64,000 bases of DNA from Sphingobium sp. CECT 9361 (lineage in GTDB: Bacteria > Pseudomonadota > Alphaproteobacteria > Sphingomonadales > Sphingomonadaceae), in NCBI RefSeq assembly GCF_918741285.1, contig NZ_CAKKNC010000003.1, forward strand, positions 216,001 through 280,000, in the 5' to 3' direction. The notes under the pieces are model-generated. The model was not told the origin of the DNA. It did no database searches and saw only the letters and a program-made list of their open reading frames with translations. How positions within the stretch are numbered: position 1 is the first letter of the stretch; the number at the start of each line of letters is the position of its first letter. Position numbers and translations under genes: made by a program. Shown in pieces: positions 9,524 through 18,448 of the stretch.

Positions 9524-10075
9524 TCAGAACCAGCTTTCGCGAATCTGCACCAGATCACCGGGCATGATGCTGCTGTCAGGGGAGGCTGTCCCTTTTTGCT
9601 TGCCTCGCATGATGGTGACTTCCTTGGTATAGGCGCGGAATGTATAGCCGCCCGCTACGGAAACAGCGGTCATGACCGACATGCCTGGCACAAAGGGATA
9701 TTGTCCCGGTCGCTGAACTTCACCAGTGATGAAGAATGGCCGATAGGCCACAATTTGCGCGCTAACCTTCGGATCGATCAGCAAATTCGACGTGCGCAGG
9801 CCGTCGGCGATATCCCGCTGAATAGCTTCCACCGTCTTGCCCGACGCCGGGATGATGCCGAGCATGGGCAGTGAAATGGCACCTGTGTCGGAGACGAGAT
9901 AGGTGTCGCTCATCATGTCCAGGCCGTAGACATTCACCCGGACCTGGTCGCCCGGCCCGAGCTCATAGGGGGTAGGAGCCACCGCGACAAGCGGCGAAAG
10001 GCCTCGCTCGCTGCTGGCGCATCCCGAGATCGATAGAGCTGCGACCGTAGTCAGTGCGACTATCCAGGATTTCAT
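9524..10075 (-). CDS. Polysaccharide export (OPX) lipoprotein, short GumB-like type
   Basis: 183 residues with a lipoprotein signal (LSISGC, Cys near residue 19). Next comes the Poly_export/PES domain (YELGPGDQVRVNVYG), and a SLBB-like domain follows (FFITGEVQRPGQYPF, SVMTAVSVAGGYT). The protein ends shortly after the first SLBB-like unit, so it lacks the extra SLBB unit and the C-terminal amphipathic helix that forms the outer-membrane pore in E. coli Wza (379 aa). It is close in size to GumB. The start overlaps the stop of the sulfotransferase by 4 bases. It should act in the periplasm with the Wzc-like protein and the adjacent barrel. Confidence 0.85.
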   Translation of the reverse strand: MKSWIVALTTVAALSISGCASSERGLSPLVAVAPTPYELGPGDQVRVNVYGLDMMSDTYLVSDTGAISLPMLGIIPASGKTVEAIQRDIADGLRTSNLLIDPKVSAQIVAYRPFFITGEVQRPGQYPFVPGMSVMTAVSVAGGYTFRAYTKEVTIMRGKQKGTASPDSSIMPGDLVQIRESWF

Positions 10076-10965
10076 GGTGTCCTCCCAATTTCAGCAGTTC
10101 GGGCAAACGTGCCCCGCGCTTCGACCTTGCCGCCCTGTGGTATCTCGCTCAGCCACCCACTCAGGTCGGTTCTCAGCAGATCCTGAAGGACCAGCATATC
10201 CGTCCGATAATAATCCCGAAGCATAGCTCGCAATTCTTCGGTCAGCGGCGGGTAGTGCACGGGCGTCGCGAGCGATGCGCGCAAACGCGAGAAGAGTGGG
10301 TTGGCACGCAGGGGATCGAGAACAGGGCGCATCGGCTTTAAAAACCTGCGAAGGCCAAGCGGAAGCATCGGCGAGGCGCTGTCATTCTGACGCGTCGATA
10401 GTGCTTGCGGCGTCATATGCACCCTTACACCGATATGATCGCAAACCTCCGCCACGACTTTGTCGGCAGACGTGCGCAGTGTTTCATAAAAGATGACATG
10501 GAGTTGATCGCGACGATAGTGATGCAGGAGCCGGTTCAGGTGCCTGCCGTAGAGGCCGCCCTCTAGAAATCGCGACTGCGCTGCTCGCTTCCCATCAAGA
10601 TATGGGCGGGGGTCGTCCTTCACCATGCCGCGCCGAAACAACATGCAATAGTCGGAATAGGCACGTTGGACCGGATCGCGCAGTTGAACGATCAATCGAG
10701 CGTCGGGTACCATACCTGCCATCCGGGCGGCCGCTTCGGGATGCGCCAGATAGTCAGCCGATTTTTCTCCAACGATCCGATCGGCGGGCGCTTCTTCGAA
10801 CAAGGCAGCATACCACTTTTCGCCCCGCGCATATTCCGTGCTGAAATAATGTGGCTCGGCGTCCGGGAGCCACAGATCGGGATGACAGCGTAGCTGATGC
10901 GCAATCCAGGTCGTAGCGCCCTTTACGGCGCCGATGATAATGAAGGCGGGCTTGCGGTCAGGCAT
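10072..10965 (-). CDS. Sulfotransferase family protein
   Basis: 297 residues. The 5' phosphosulfate-binding loop is GAVKGATTW (residues 12-20), and the 3' phosphate-binding motif is around 93-106 (VQLRDPVQRAYSDY, with R96 and S104 as the expected contacts). These are the hallmarks of PAPS-dependent carbohydrate sulfotransferases. It overlaps the aminotransferase upstream by 8 bases and the OPX gene downstream by 4, so it is translated as part of the polysaccharide operon. The likely role is sulfation of the polymer or of a lipid-linked intermediate; the acceptor cannot be told from sequence. No PAPS-synthesis genes are in the window. Confidence 0.8.
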   Translation of the reverse strand: MPDRKPAFIIIGAVKGATTWIAHQLRCHPDLWLPDAEPHYFSTEYARGEKWYAALFEEAPADRIVGEKSADYLAHPEAAARMAGMVPDARLIVQLRDPVQRAYSDYCMLFRRGMVKDDPRPYLDGKRAAQSRFLEGGLYGRHLNRLLHHYRRDQLHVIFYETLRTSADKVVAEVCDHIGVRVHMTPQALSTRQNDSASPMLPLGLRRFLKPMRPVLDPLRANPLFSRLRASLATPVHYPPLTEELRAMLRDYYRTDMLVLQDLLRTDLSGWLSEIPQGGKVEARGTFARTAEIGRTP

Positions 10966-12184
10966 GGTCGCCCACCGTTGCCCGGATCAGAATGGATCGA
11001 AGCACCCGGCCCATATGTCGGCATTGGTCGGGGCTGAGGGTGGGGTCTACCGGTAAGAGGATGCTGGTTTCCCCCAGATGGCGCGCCATGGGCAGGCGCT
11101 CGGCGGGGGTTTGGCCGGCATCGATGAAAGCGCGTTCGAGATAGATTTCGGGGCAACTCCCCGATTGGCACGGAACGCCGCTGGTCCGAGCGCGGGCGAT
11201 TATGTCGTCCCTAGTCCAGCCATCTCGTAAAAGTTCGGGGCGAATGAACGCGTAAAATTTATAATAAGCGTGCGCGATACGGTCATCGGGTTCGATCAGC
11301 CGCAATGAAGGTATATCGGTCAACATTGCCAACAAGGCCTCAGCATTCGCCCTACGCTGAGCGAGCCAGTCTTCCAGCTTTGACAGTTGGACAACGCCGA
11401 TAGCGGCCTGCATTTCGGTCAAGCGATAGTTGCTGCCGAAATTATTGTGCAACCAGCGAAACGCAATCCCATCCCCGCCCTGAGCGACGACGGATGGATC
11501 CTTGCCATGATCTTTGATCGCCCATGCGCGCTTCCATACCGCCTCGTCCCTTAGAACCAGCATTCCGCCTTCGCCGCCTGTGGAGATGATTTTGTCGGTG
11601 CAAAATGAGAAGGCACCTGCATCGCCAAACCCTCCGACGGGCAGTCCGTCGAGTGTCGCGCCATGGGCCTGGGCGCAATCCTCTATCAGCTTGATGCCAA
11701 GGTCGCTCGCCATGATCGCGATCTCATCGACCGGGGCGGGATAGCCCGCGAGATGGACCACGATTATTGCCGTCGTCCTCGAACTGATCCGGGGTGCGAT
11801 CGTCTGGGGGGTGAGGCTTTGGGTGATCGGGTCAACGTCTGCGAAGACCGGCTTAGCTCCGCAGGCGACAACGCAACTCGCCGTTGCCATGAAGCTGCGA
11901 GCGGGGACCACGACTTCGTGACCCGGCCCGACACCTAGTGCCCTTAGCGCGACTTCCAGCGCGAGCGTTCCGTTTGCCAAGGCGATGGCGCGGGGCATGT
12001 TGCATAGCTTTGCGAATCCGCGTTCGAGGGCCGCGCAGTGATCGCCATGATGGAGGGAATTGACCCGGCCACTTTGCAGAACGTGCACGGCCGCTTCAAT
12101 CTCGTCCGCGGCGTAAACCGGCCAGCGAGATGCGACGGGGTCGGGAGCTTGATGGTCCAGCGACGATGCGTGAGTTGCGAGCAT
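10958..12184 (-). CDS. DegT/DnrJ/EryC1/StrS family aminotransferase
   Basis: 408 residues, the usual length for PLP-dependent sugar aminotransferases. The PLP lysine lies in FSFCTDKIISTGGEGG near residue 196, and the family aspartate is in IEDCAQAHGA. Such enzymes add an amino group to a keto sugar nucleotide. Directly upstream is a membrane UDP-sugar 4,6-dehydratase whose product is the natural substrate, so together they probably make a UDP-4-amino-4,6-dideoxy sugar. I prefer the ATG at 12184, which has GGGAG seven bases upstream, over a GTG two codons earlier. Confidence 0.88.
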   Translation of the reverse strand: MLATHASSLDHQAPDPVASRWPVYAADEIEAAVHVLQSGRVNSLHHGDHCAALERGFAKLCNMPRAIALANGTLALEVALRALGVGPGHEVVVPARSFMATASCVVACGAKPVFADVDPITQSLTPQTIAPRISSRTTAIIVVHLAGYPAPVDEIAIMASDLGIKLIEDCAQAHGATLDGLPVGGFGDAGAFSFCTDKIISTGGEGGMLVLRDEAVWKRAWAIKDHGKDPSVVAQGGDGIAFRWLHNNFGSNYRLTEMQAAIGVVQLSKLEDWLAQRRANAEALLAMLTDIPSLRLIEPDDRIAHAYYKFYAFIRPELLRDGWTRDDIIARARTSGVPCQSGSCPEIYLERAFIDAGQTPAERLPMARHLGETSILLPVDPTLSPDQCRHMGRVLRSILIRATVGDHA

Positions 12185-12186
12185 GG

Positions 12187-14241
12187 TCACGCTCCCGCTG
12201 CCGATTGGCGAATGACTTCTGGACTGGATCGTACGTTCTTGGCCAAGTGAGCGATCTGAAGCGTCGCTATCAGTGGCTCGTCTGCAGCATTGTCAGGCAC
12301 AGTTGCCGCGCTGGCCCTGCGCGTGACCTGGTTCAACAGGGAAAAGAGCTGGCTGCGCACTGCATCCTCATTATGCGCCAGGACGCTCCGTTCGAGAATA
12401 TCGAAGCCGGCCTGCAGTTCGGCAATCGTAGCTGGCACGGGTTCTGCCTCCAGCACGCCGGGCAGTTCGGAGGGCAACTGCTGTTCCCGTTCGTCGAACA
12501 GTTCCTCGTACAATTTCTCCCCTGGGCGCAAGCCGACGATCTGGATGGGCACGTCCCGTTCGGGGATCAGCCCCGCAAGACGGATCATGCGGCGGGCGAT
12601 GTCGATGATCTTCACCGGCTCGCCCATGTCGAGCACGATGATACGCCCCCGTTTGAGACCATATTCCATGGCGCGGGCAGTACTGTGCAGGATCAACTGC
12701 ACCGCTTCATGGACCGTCATGAAGTATCGGGTGATTTCAGGATGCGTGACGGTCAGCGGTGCGCGTCGGTCCAACTGGCGTTGGAAAAGCGGGATAAGAG
12801 AGCCGCTGGACCCCAGAACATTGCCGAAGCGCACAGTCATGAACCGTGACGTATTAGGCCGCCGTGCTCCCTCCAGATCAAGCGCCTGGCAGTACAGTTC
12901 ACCCAGTCGCTTGGTCGCGCCCATCACGCCGACCGGATTAACCGCCTTGTCAGTGGATACCTGCACCATGGCGCGCACGCCGTGGCGTTTGGCTGCGTCG
13001 GCCACGTTTCGCGTGCCGATGACATTAGTCTGCACGCCGGAGCAGATATTGATCTCTACCATGGGGACATGCTTCAACGCGGCCGCGTGGAACACGAATG
13101 CCGGGCGGAATTGCGCAAAAACTGCCATGACATGCTGACGTTGCCGGATGGAGCACAGAATCGGCCGACACAGAATGTCGGGATAATTCTCCCGCAACTC
13201 CATCTCTATGGCGTAGAGATTATATTCGCAGCAATCGAGCAGCATCATTTCCGATGGCCCGAAGCCCGCTATCTGGCCCACGAGTTCGCGCCCGATTGAT
13301 CCGCCCGCGCCGGTGATCAGCACTTTTTCGCCCCGAATCGCGCGCGAGACCACGTCCGCGTCCAGATGGGCCTGAGGACGATCCAACAAGTCTGCGATGT
13401 TGATGGCTTCCAGGCGGAGTGGTTTGTCCATCTCAGGCGCGGTCGGCGCGCGCAAGACTGACAGATGGAGTGTCTGGGCAGCAGTCACCAGCTTGAGCTT
13501 CCCGCCGCCTTTCCAGTCGTCAGGACCCGTCGCCAGAATGATGCTCGTCGGGCGTTCGTTACGGGCCGTAAGGGTGGCCACCGCGTGTTGCACAGCGTCT
13601 ATGCCGCCCATGATCGGTACGCCACGCAACCGCAGATGCGTGTTCACGCCATCGATGTCCAATATTCCGACTGGCAGGAAGGGGGGCGGATTGATCATTT
13701 CGAAATGACGCAGAACATTTTCGACATATTCGGGCCGTCCGGCAAGCAGGACACGCTGCTGGCTGACGGCCATGTCGGAATTTTGGCGATGCCGTCCGCG
13801 CGACGTCAGGAAGCGACTGATTTCGGCGCGAAGGACTCGTTGCCATAGTCTTCCTCCGGCCAGAAGAGATATCAGCACCAATGCCTGGATGAAGGGAACC
13901 GATGTCGGCATCCACTTCCCATTGCCGGACAGCATCATGACGGCGACCGGAATGGCGATCGCAAAGACCGACGCCTCGATCATGCGAACGAAATCAGGGA
14001 AGGATGCCAGCCGCCACAGACGGTTATACGTGCCGCTGAAAAATAATATGGTTGTTCCGCTTATGATGAAGACCGGCAGGTTGACGAGCATCCCGTAGAG
14101 CATGTGCGGCGGGATATCGCCGTTCATCCTCAAGCTAAGAGCGATCCATAGGGACGCGGCGATCGCCATAGCGTCATAGATAAAATAGGCTGGTTTGCGC
14201 CATTTGCGAAGCAATGCGCTGGATACGCCGGCTATGGGCAT
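12187..14241 (-). CDS. Membrane UDP-sugar 4,6-dehydratase (CapD/WbpM/PglF type)
   Basis: 684 residues. Four hydrophobic segments lie in the first 130 residues, followed by a CoA-binding-like Rossmann region and a C-terminal SDR domain with VLITGAGGSIGREL near residue 305 and the catalytic VSTDKAVNPVGVMGATKR near 425. This is the architecture of the long inverting or retaining dehydratases that convert UDP-GlcNAc to a 4-keto-6-deoxy product at the inner membrane. The internal ATG at 14241 has GGGAGA at the right distance. It is the first gene of the five-gene minus-strand operon; the aminotransferase follows within 2 bases. Confidence 0.88.
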   Translation of the reverse strand: MPIAGVSSALLRKWRKPAYFIYDAMAIAASLWIALSLRMNGDIPPHMLYGMLVNLPVFIISGTTILFFSGTYNRLWRLASFPDFVRMIEASVFAIAIPVAVMMLSGNGKWMPTSVPFIQALVLISLLAGGRLWQRVLRAEISRFLTSRGRHRQNSDMAVSQQRVLLAGRPEYVENVLRHFEMINPPPFLPVGILDIDGVNTHLRLRGVPIMGGIDAVQHAVATLTARNERPTSIILATGPDDWKGGGKLKLVTAAQTLHLSVLRAPTAPEMDKPLRLEAINIADLLDRPQAHLDADVVSRAIRGEKVLITGAGGSIGRELVGQIAGFGPSEMMLLDCCEYNLYAIEMELRENYPDILCRPILCSIRQRQHVMAVFAQFRPAFVFHAAALKHVPMVEINICSGVQTNVIGTRNVADAAKRHGVRAMVQVSTDKAVNPVGVMGATKRLGELYCQALDLEGARRPNTSRFMTVRFGNVLGSSGSLIPLFQRQLDRRAPLTVTHPEITRYFMTVHEAVQLILHSTARAMEYGLKRGRIIVLDMGEPVKIIDIARRMIRLAGLIPERDVPIQIVGLRPGEKLYEELFDEREQQLPSELPGVLEAEPVPATIAELQAGFDILERSVLAHNEDAVRSQLFSLLNQVTRRASAATVPDNAADEPLIATLQIAHLAKNVRSSPEVIRQSAAGA

Positions 14242-14582
14242 GTCTTTCTCCCTTTGTCGGTGAACCAATCGCCATTCGCAACCTTGCGCCGGCTGACCGG
14301 ATGGTTTTCCTCACTTAAAGCGCAGGTTATGCGCTTTTAACCGACGACTGCAGTCGGGCATCAGGGCAAGCCGATTAGAGGTATAGTCCCTGCCCATAAG
14401 GGGTGCTGACCCTCTGGATATCTATCGACATCTCAAAAGTATGGCAGATGTTTCCTTATTCGCTCCCAAGGATAGGGGACCAAATAGCTAAGACATAATT
14501 TTGCATTTGCATTAGATTCCACCGATCTTCTGCGGCCATGCGACTGCAATGGGGAATTCGCAGCGTCGGGACGGGACAGTGC
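14242..14582. promoter_or_regulatory. Divergent promoter region of the two main polysaccharide operons, with inverted repeat
   Basis: The 341 bases lie between the dehydratase operon (leftward) and the glycosyltransferase operon (rightward), so both promoters must be here. An imperfect inverted repeat, TTAAAGCGC (14315-14323) and GCGCTTTTAA (14331-14340), separated by 7 bases, is a candidate operator or small hairpin. No protein-like frame is seen. Confidence 0.5.
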
Positions 14583-15767
14583 ATGATGCGGATTTTACAC
14601 GTCATCACAGGATTAAATGTGGGTGGGGCGGAAGCCATGTTGGCCCGCATTATCGCTAATTCCAAGCGGCCAGATGTTACCGCAACGGTTGCCACGCTAA
14701 TGGCGCCCGGTTTCGTCGGGGGCAGGATGCTGGAATCGGGTATCGCCGTCCGCTCTTTGGGCATGACCAGCATCTGGACCGCCAGCATCGCTATGATCCG
14801 GCTGGTGCTGCACATCCGTCGCACCAAACCCGACCTCGTCATGGCGTGGATGCATCATGCACAACTGGCGGCGACTCTGGCGGTCAGGCTGTCCGGCTTG
14901 AAAATCCCGGTCGTGTGGAATGTACGTCATTCCCTGGGGGAAGGCTTTACGCATGAAAGGCGCCTTACCCGAGCCGTCCTGCGGATGCAGGCTATGCTCT
15001 CCCGCAAGCCGACCGCTATAATATATAATTCGAGGAAGGCGGCGCAGCAATATCGAGCCATTGGTTTCAATCCGAGAAGCGAACATGTCATCCCCAATGG
15101 CTTCGACGTCGCAGCGGGAACCACAGAGGCCGGTGGAAATCGCCGCGTCCGCGAGATCTTCGGACTGCCTGACAATGCCATCCTGATCGGCATGGTCGCG
15201 CGGTCGCATCCGATGAAGGATGTTCCCAATCTCGTTGCCGCTTTCGCGCTGCTCCGCTCCTCGCGCGTCAATGCGCACTTGCTGATGGTGGGTGAGGGCA
15301 TGGACAAGCCGACGGCTTCGGTCGCGGCGGCTCTTGCTCGGCTGCCGCAGGGTAGCTGGACCTTGGCGGGCCAGCGTCCCGATGTGGCTACATGGCTCGG
15401 CGGGTTGGATATTCTGGTCCTGCCGTCCGCATGGGGAGAGGGTTTTTCCAACATCATAGGCGAAGCCATGGCGCAGGCGGTCCCCTGCGTGGGGACAGAT
15501 GTTGGCGACACGGCCTGGATTATCGACCGTACGGGCCGTAGCGTCCCACCACGCAATGCAACGGCGCTCGCCCTTGCGCTGTTGGAATTGTGCAGCCTTC
15601 CCGAATCCGAACGTCACGCGCTCGGATTGGCCGCAAGGCAGCGGATCGTCGATATGTTTGCCTTGGGAACGATCGTGGGCCGTTACGAAGCGTTGGTCGA
15701 TGAATTGATTGGTTCAGGAGAGACCGCCTGTCGGCCACCTCGGAATCTTCGGTGCGAGGCGGTATGA
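14583..15767 (+). CDS. Glycosyltransferase, GT4 type
   Basis: About 394 residues. The N-terminal motif HVITGLNVGGAEAML is typical of GT4 enzymes in polysaccharide clusters, and the C-terminal domain has HPMKDVPNLVAAF and EGFSNIIGEAMAQ (EX7E). It probably adds a sugar to the undecaprenyl-linked repeat unit in the cytoplasm. I chose the ATG at 14583 because it brings RILHVITG to the N-terminus as in relatives. It is the first gene of a seven-gene operon; its stop overlaps the next start (ATGA). Confidence 0.85.
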   Translation: MMRILHVITGLNVGGAEAMLARIIANSKRPDVTATVATLMAPGFVGGRMLESGIAVRSLGMTSIWTASIAMIRLVLHIRRTKPDLVMAWMHHAQLAATLAVRLSGLKIPVVWNVRHSLGEGFTHERRLTRAVLRMQAMLSRKPTAIIYNSRKAAQQYRAIGFNPRSEHVIPNGFDVAAGTTEAGGNRRVREIFGLPDNAILIGMVARSHPMKDVPNLVAAFALLRSSRVNAHLLMVGEGMDKPTASVAAALARLPQGSWTLAGQRPDVATWLGGLDILVLPSAWGEGFSNIIGEAMAQAVPCVGTDVGDTAWIIDRTGRSVPPRNATALALALLELCSLPESERHALGLAARQRIVDMFALGTIVGRYEALVDELIGSGETACRPPRNLRCEAV

Positions 15768-16948
15768 AGATCATTGTTGTCGCTAGCTTGGCCTATTCGC
15801 TGGTCAATTTCCGGGGCCGCCTGCTCTCTTCCATGATCGATCATGGCTATGAAGTGGTGGCATGCGCGCCCGATCGGGACCCAGAAATTGAAGCAAGGTT
15901 AAAGGCGATGGGCGTGACCTATCGCGCTATACCGATGGCACGGACCGGTCTGAACCCGGTTGGGGATCTCTTAACGCTGTTTGGTTTGGTAAAGTGCTTC
16001 TGGCGCGAGCAGCCGGATATCGTCCTTGCCTACACGCAGAAACCGATCATCTATAGCGGTATCGCGTGTCGCATGTTCGCCAGGATCCGTTTCTATGCGA
16101 TGGTCAGTGGCCTGGGGCATGTTTATAGCGAGAATGGATCGAGCATATTGTGTTATGTTCGAGCGCTCGTTTCCGCGCTTTATCGGGTCGCGCTGAAGAC
16201 GGCGAAAGCGGTTTTCGTTTTTAACGGCGACGATCGCGGTGAGATGATCCGTCACGCTATTCTGCACGAGGGCACTCGAGTCATTCAGGTGCCAGGCTCA
16301 GGTGTCGACCTGTCCCATTATGCGCATCGCCCGATACCGCACGGCCCGCCTATTTTCCTTATGGTCGCGCGGTTGCTGCAAAACAAAGGCCTGGTCGAAT
16401 ATGTCGAAGCGGCAAAGCGGGTCCGGATCATTAGGCCGGATGTACAGTTCCACTTGCTCGGACCACTGGACGAGAATCCATCGGCCGTTTCGCGTGAGAC
16501 GATCGAACAATGGCATTCAGCGGGCGCCATCAACTATTTAGGCGAAACGCGGGACGTGCGGCCTTATCTTGCAGCAGCCAGCTTTTTCGTGTTGCCCAGT
16601 TGGTATCGCGAAGGCTTGCCGCGAACCATATTGGAGGCGATGGCCGTCGGTCGCGGTGTCATAACCACGGACATGCCAGGGTGCCGCGAGCCTATCGTCG
16701 AGGGCGTGAACGGCTATATTGTCGAACCGCGCAACATACAGGCTCTTGTCGACGCTATGCTACGCGTGATTGCCGACCCCACCACGGCCGCTCGCTTGGG
16801 CGAAGCCGCGCGCAAAACCGTAGAATCCCGTTTTTCGGTCGAGCAGGTCAATGCCCAGCTGCTCGGTGCCATGGGCATGGACCGGCAAGGTGTGAATGTC
16901 AGCCATCCGCCAGTCACCACCGCCACCGCCTTCGCAGGGGACCTTTGA
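15764..16948 (+). CDS. Glycosyltransferase, GT4 type (PglA/EpsD-like)
   Basis: About 394 residues. It starts MKIIVVASLAYSLVNFRG, like the family that adds the second sugar after a PglC-type phosphoglycosyltransferase (N,N'-diacetylbacillosaminyl-PP-undecaprenol GalNAc transferases and relatives). The GT4 donor site is EGLPRTILEAMAVG with the following TTDMPGCREP. It overlaps the upstream glycosyltransferase by 4 bases and the downstream PglC-like gene by 1 base. That order (GT, then initiating transferase) supports a role as second enzyme of the repeat unit. Confidence 0.85.
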   Translation: MKIIVVASLAYSLVNFRGRLLSSMIDHGYEVVACAPDRDPEIEARLKAMGVTYRAIPMARTGLNPVGDLLTLFGLVKCFWREQPDIVLAYTQKPIIYSGIACRMFARIRFYAMVSGLGHVYSENGSSILCYVRALVSALYRVALKTAKAVFVFNGDDRGEMIRHAILHEGTRVIQVPGSGVDLSHYAHRPIPHGPPIFLMVARLLQNKGLVEYVEAAKRVRIIRPDVQFHLLGPLDENPSAVSRETIEQWHSAGAINYLGETRDVRPYLAAASFFVLPSWYREGLPRTILEAMAVGRGVITTDMPGCREPIVEGVNGYIVEPRNIQALVDAMLRVIADPTTAARLGEAARKTVESRFSVEQVNAQLLGAMGMDRQGVNVSHPPVTTATAFAGDL

Positions 16949-17550
16949 TGCGCGTAAGTCGACTGGTCGATATTGCGGTAGCTGGAGCAGGTCTGCTGCT
17001 GCTGTCGCCCGTGATGGCGGTGATCGCCTGCGCGCTCCTGCTAGACGAAGGAAAGCCCATATTTTTTCGCCAAGCCAGGGTTACCAAGGGCGGGCGGATA
17101 TTTCAGGTCATCAAGTTCCGGACAATGAACGATGGCCGCGATGCGCAGGGCTTTCTTCTGCCCGATGTGATTCGGACTACGGCATTGGGTGGGCTATTGC
17201 GACGATTGCGGCTCGATGAACTGCCACAGCTCTGGAATGTACTTACCGGGAGCATGGCCCTGATAGGACCAAGGCCACTTTTGCCCGGGACGATCCTTGA
17301 CGCCGGGGAAAGCGGCCGTCGGCGTTGTTCAGTGGCGCCTGGTTTGACCGGCTGGGCGCAGGTCAATGGCAATAGCCTATTGAGCGATAGCGATAAAATT
17401 GCTCTCGATTTGTGGTACATCGCCAATCGCAGTGCCCTGCTGGATCTTACCATTGTCTTCCGCACCGCGTGGGTGGCCCTGCGGGGCGAACGCTTCAACC
17501 CCGTATCGATCGGGAGGGCTCATGAGAGCAATACTCGTCGGCGCGGTTGA
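16948..17550 (+). CDS. Initiating undecaprenyl-phosphate sugar phosphotransferase (PglC/WcaJ C-terminal type)
   Basis: 200 residues, the size of PglC. One N-terminal re-entrant hydrophobic segment (residues about 8-32) precedes the cytoplasmic bacterial sugar transferase domain, with KFRTMND, LRLDELPQLWNVLTG and ALIGPRPLLPG. It transfers a sugar 1-phosphate from UDP-sugar to undecaprenyl phosphate, starting repeat-unit synthesis. The long WcaJ N-terminal membrane part is absent. The reading frame is open much further upstream, but the ATG at 16948, overlapping the previous stop, gives the conserved start. The gene overlaps the formyltransferase by 29 bases. Confidence 0.88.
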   Translation: MRVSRLVDIAVAGAGLLLLSPVMAVIACALLLDEGKPIFFRQARVTKGGRIFQVIKFRTMNDGRDAQGFLLPDVIRTTALGGLLRRLRLDELPQLWNVLTGSMALIGPRPLLPGTILDAGESGRRRCSVAPGLTGWAQVNGNSLLSDSDKIALDLWYIANRSALLDLTIVFRTAWVALRGERFNPVSIGRAHESNTRRRG

Positions 17551-18448
17551 GAGTAGCCGAATTGCGCTGCAATGTCTGGCGCGATCACCGGCATGGGATC
17601 TTGGCGCCATTTTCACCTTGCCCCCCGAGTTGGCGCAGCGGCACTCCGACTTCGTAGATTTGTCAGCAGACGCGCGCGCAGCCGGGGCGCCGCTTATCAC
17701 CTTGTCCAACATCAATTCCGATGCGGCGTTTGCAGAGATAAAAGCGATCGATCCGGATTATATATTCGTTATTGGATGGTCGCAGATTTGCGGCGCCCGG
17801 TTCATGGCAAGCGCACGGCTGGGGCTGATCGGCTTTCATCCTGCGCCTTTGCCCCGTTTGCGGGGGCGTGCGGTGATACCGTGGACGATCCTTCTCGACG
17901 AGCCAATTTCGGCCTCTTCTCTCTTCTTGATCGACGAGGGCGTCGATAGCGGTCCGATATTAGGCCAGCGCTATTTCCACGTCGCGCCGGATGAAACCGC
18001 CGCCACGCTCTATGCCAAACATATGGCTATGCTGGACGACATGCTACCCAGCGTGCTCGACGATGTGGCCCAATGCAAGGCGCGCATGCAGTCTCAGGAT
18101 GAGCGCTATGCGACCTATGCGACGCGCCGACGACCCGAAGATGCCGTCATCGACTGGTCGGAACCGGCAGATAAGGCAGGGCGTCTCATACGGGCTTGCG
18201 GCGCGCCCTATCCCGGCGCGTGGACGATGCTGGATGGCGAGCGGATAGTCATAGAGGAAGCGCGGCCGGTGTGTCTGCCACAATACCGCGCAGCGATGAC
18301 TGGCCAGATCGTCGAACGGCAGACGGATGGATTTCTTGTCAAGTGCGGCGATGGACGGGGGCTGCTGGTCACGCGGTGGCGGCGGGCCAGAGAAGGTCCC
18401 TTGCCGGTTCACGCTATTTTGGGGCTGCGGGCGGGGGCAAAGCAATGA
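17522..18448 (+). CDS. Formyltransferase (methionyl-tRNA formyltransferase-like, probable sugar N-formyltransferase)
   Basis: 308 residues. The formyl transferase fold is shown by GFHPAPLPRLRGRAVIPW (H near residue 106) and by the catalytic aspartate segment DEGVDSGPILGQ. A C-terminal domain as in ArnA/Fmt relatives follows. The enzyme should use N10-formyltetrahydrofolate to formylate an amino group. The position inside a polysaccharide operon next to a PIG-L deacetylase points to an amino sugar as acceptor, not initiator tRNA. It overlaps the PglC-like gene by 29 bases and the PIG-L gene by 4 bases. Confidence 0.82.
   Translation: MRAILVGAVESSRIALQCLARSPAWDLGAIFTLPPELAQRHSDFVDLSADARAAGAPLITLSNINSDAAFAEIKAIDPDYIFVIGWSQICGARFMASARLGLIGFHPAPLPRLRGRAVIPWTILLDEPISASSLFLIDEGVDSGPILGQRYFHVAPDETAATLYAKHMAMLDDMLPSVLDDVAQCKARMQSQDERYATYATRRRPEDAVIDWSEPADKAGRLIRACGAPYPGAWTMLDGERIVIEEARPVCLPQYRAAMTGQIVERQTDGFLVKCGDGRGLLVTRWRRAREGPLPVHAILGLRAGAKQ

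Noticed and set aside
12130..13299. Several plus-strand frames opposite the dehydratase gene
   Set aside because: The minus strand encodes a full-length CapD-type dehydratase; the plus-strand frames overlap each other and have no family motif.
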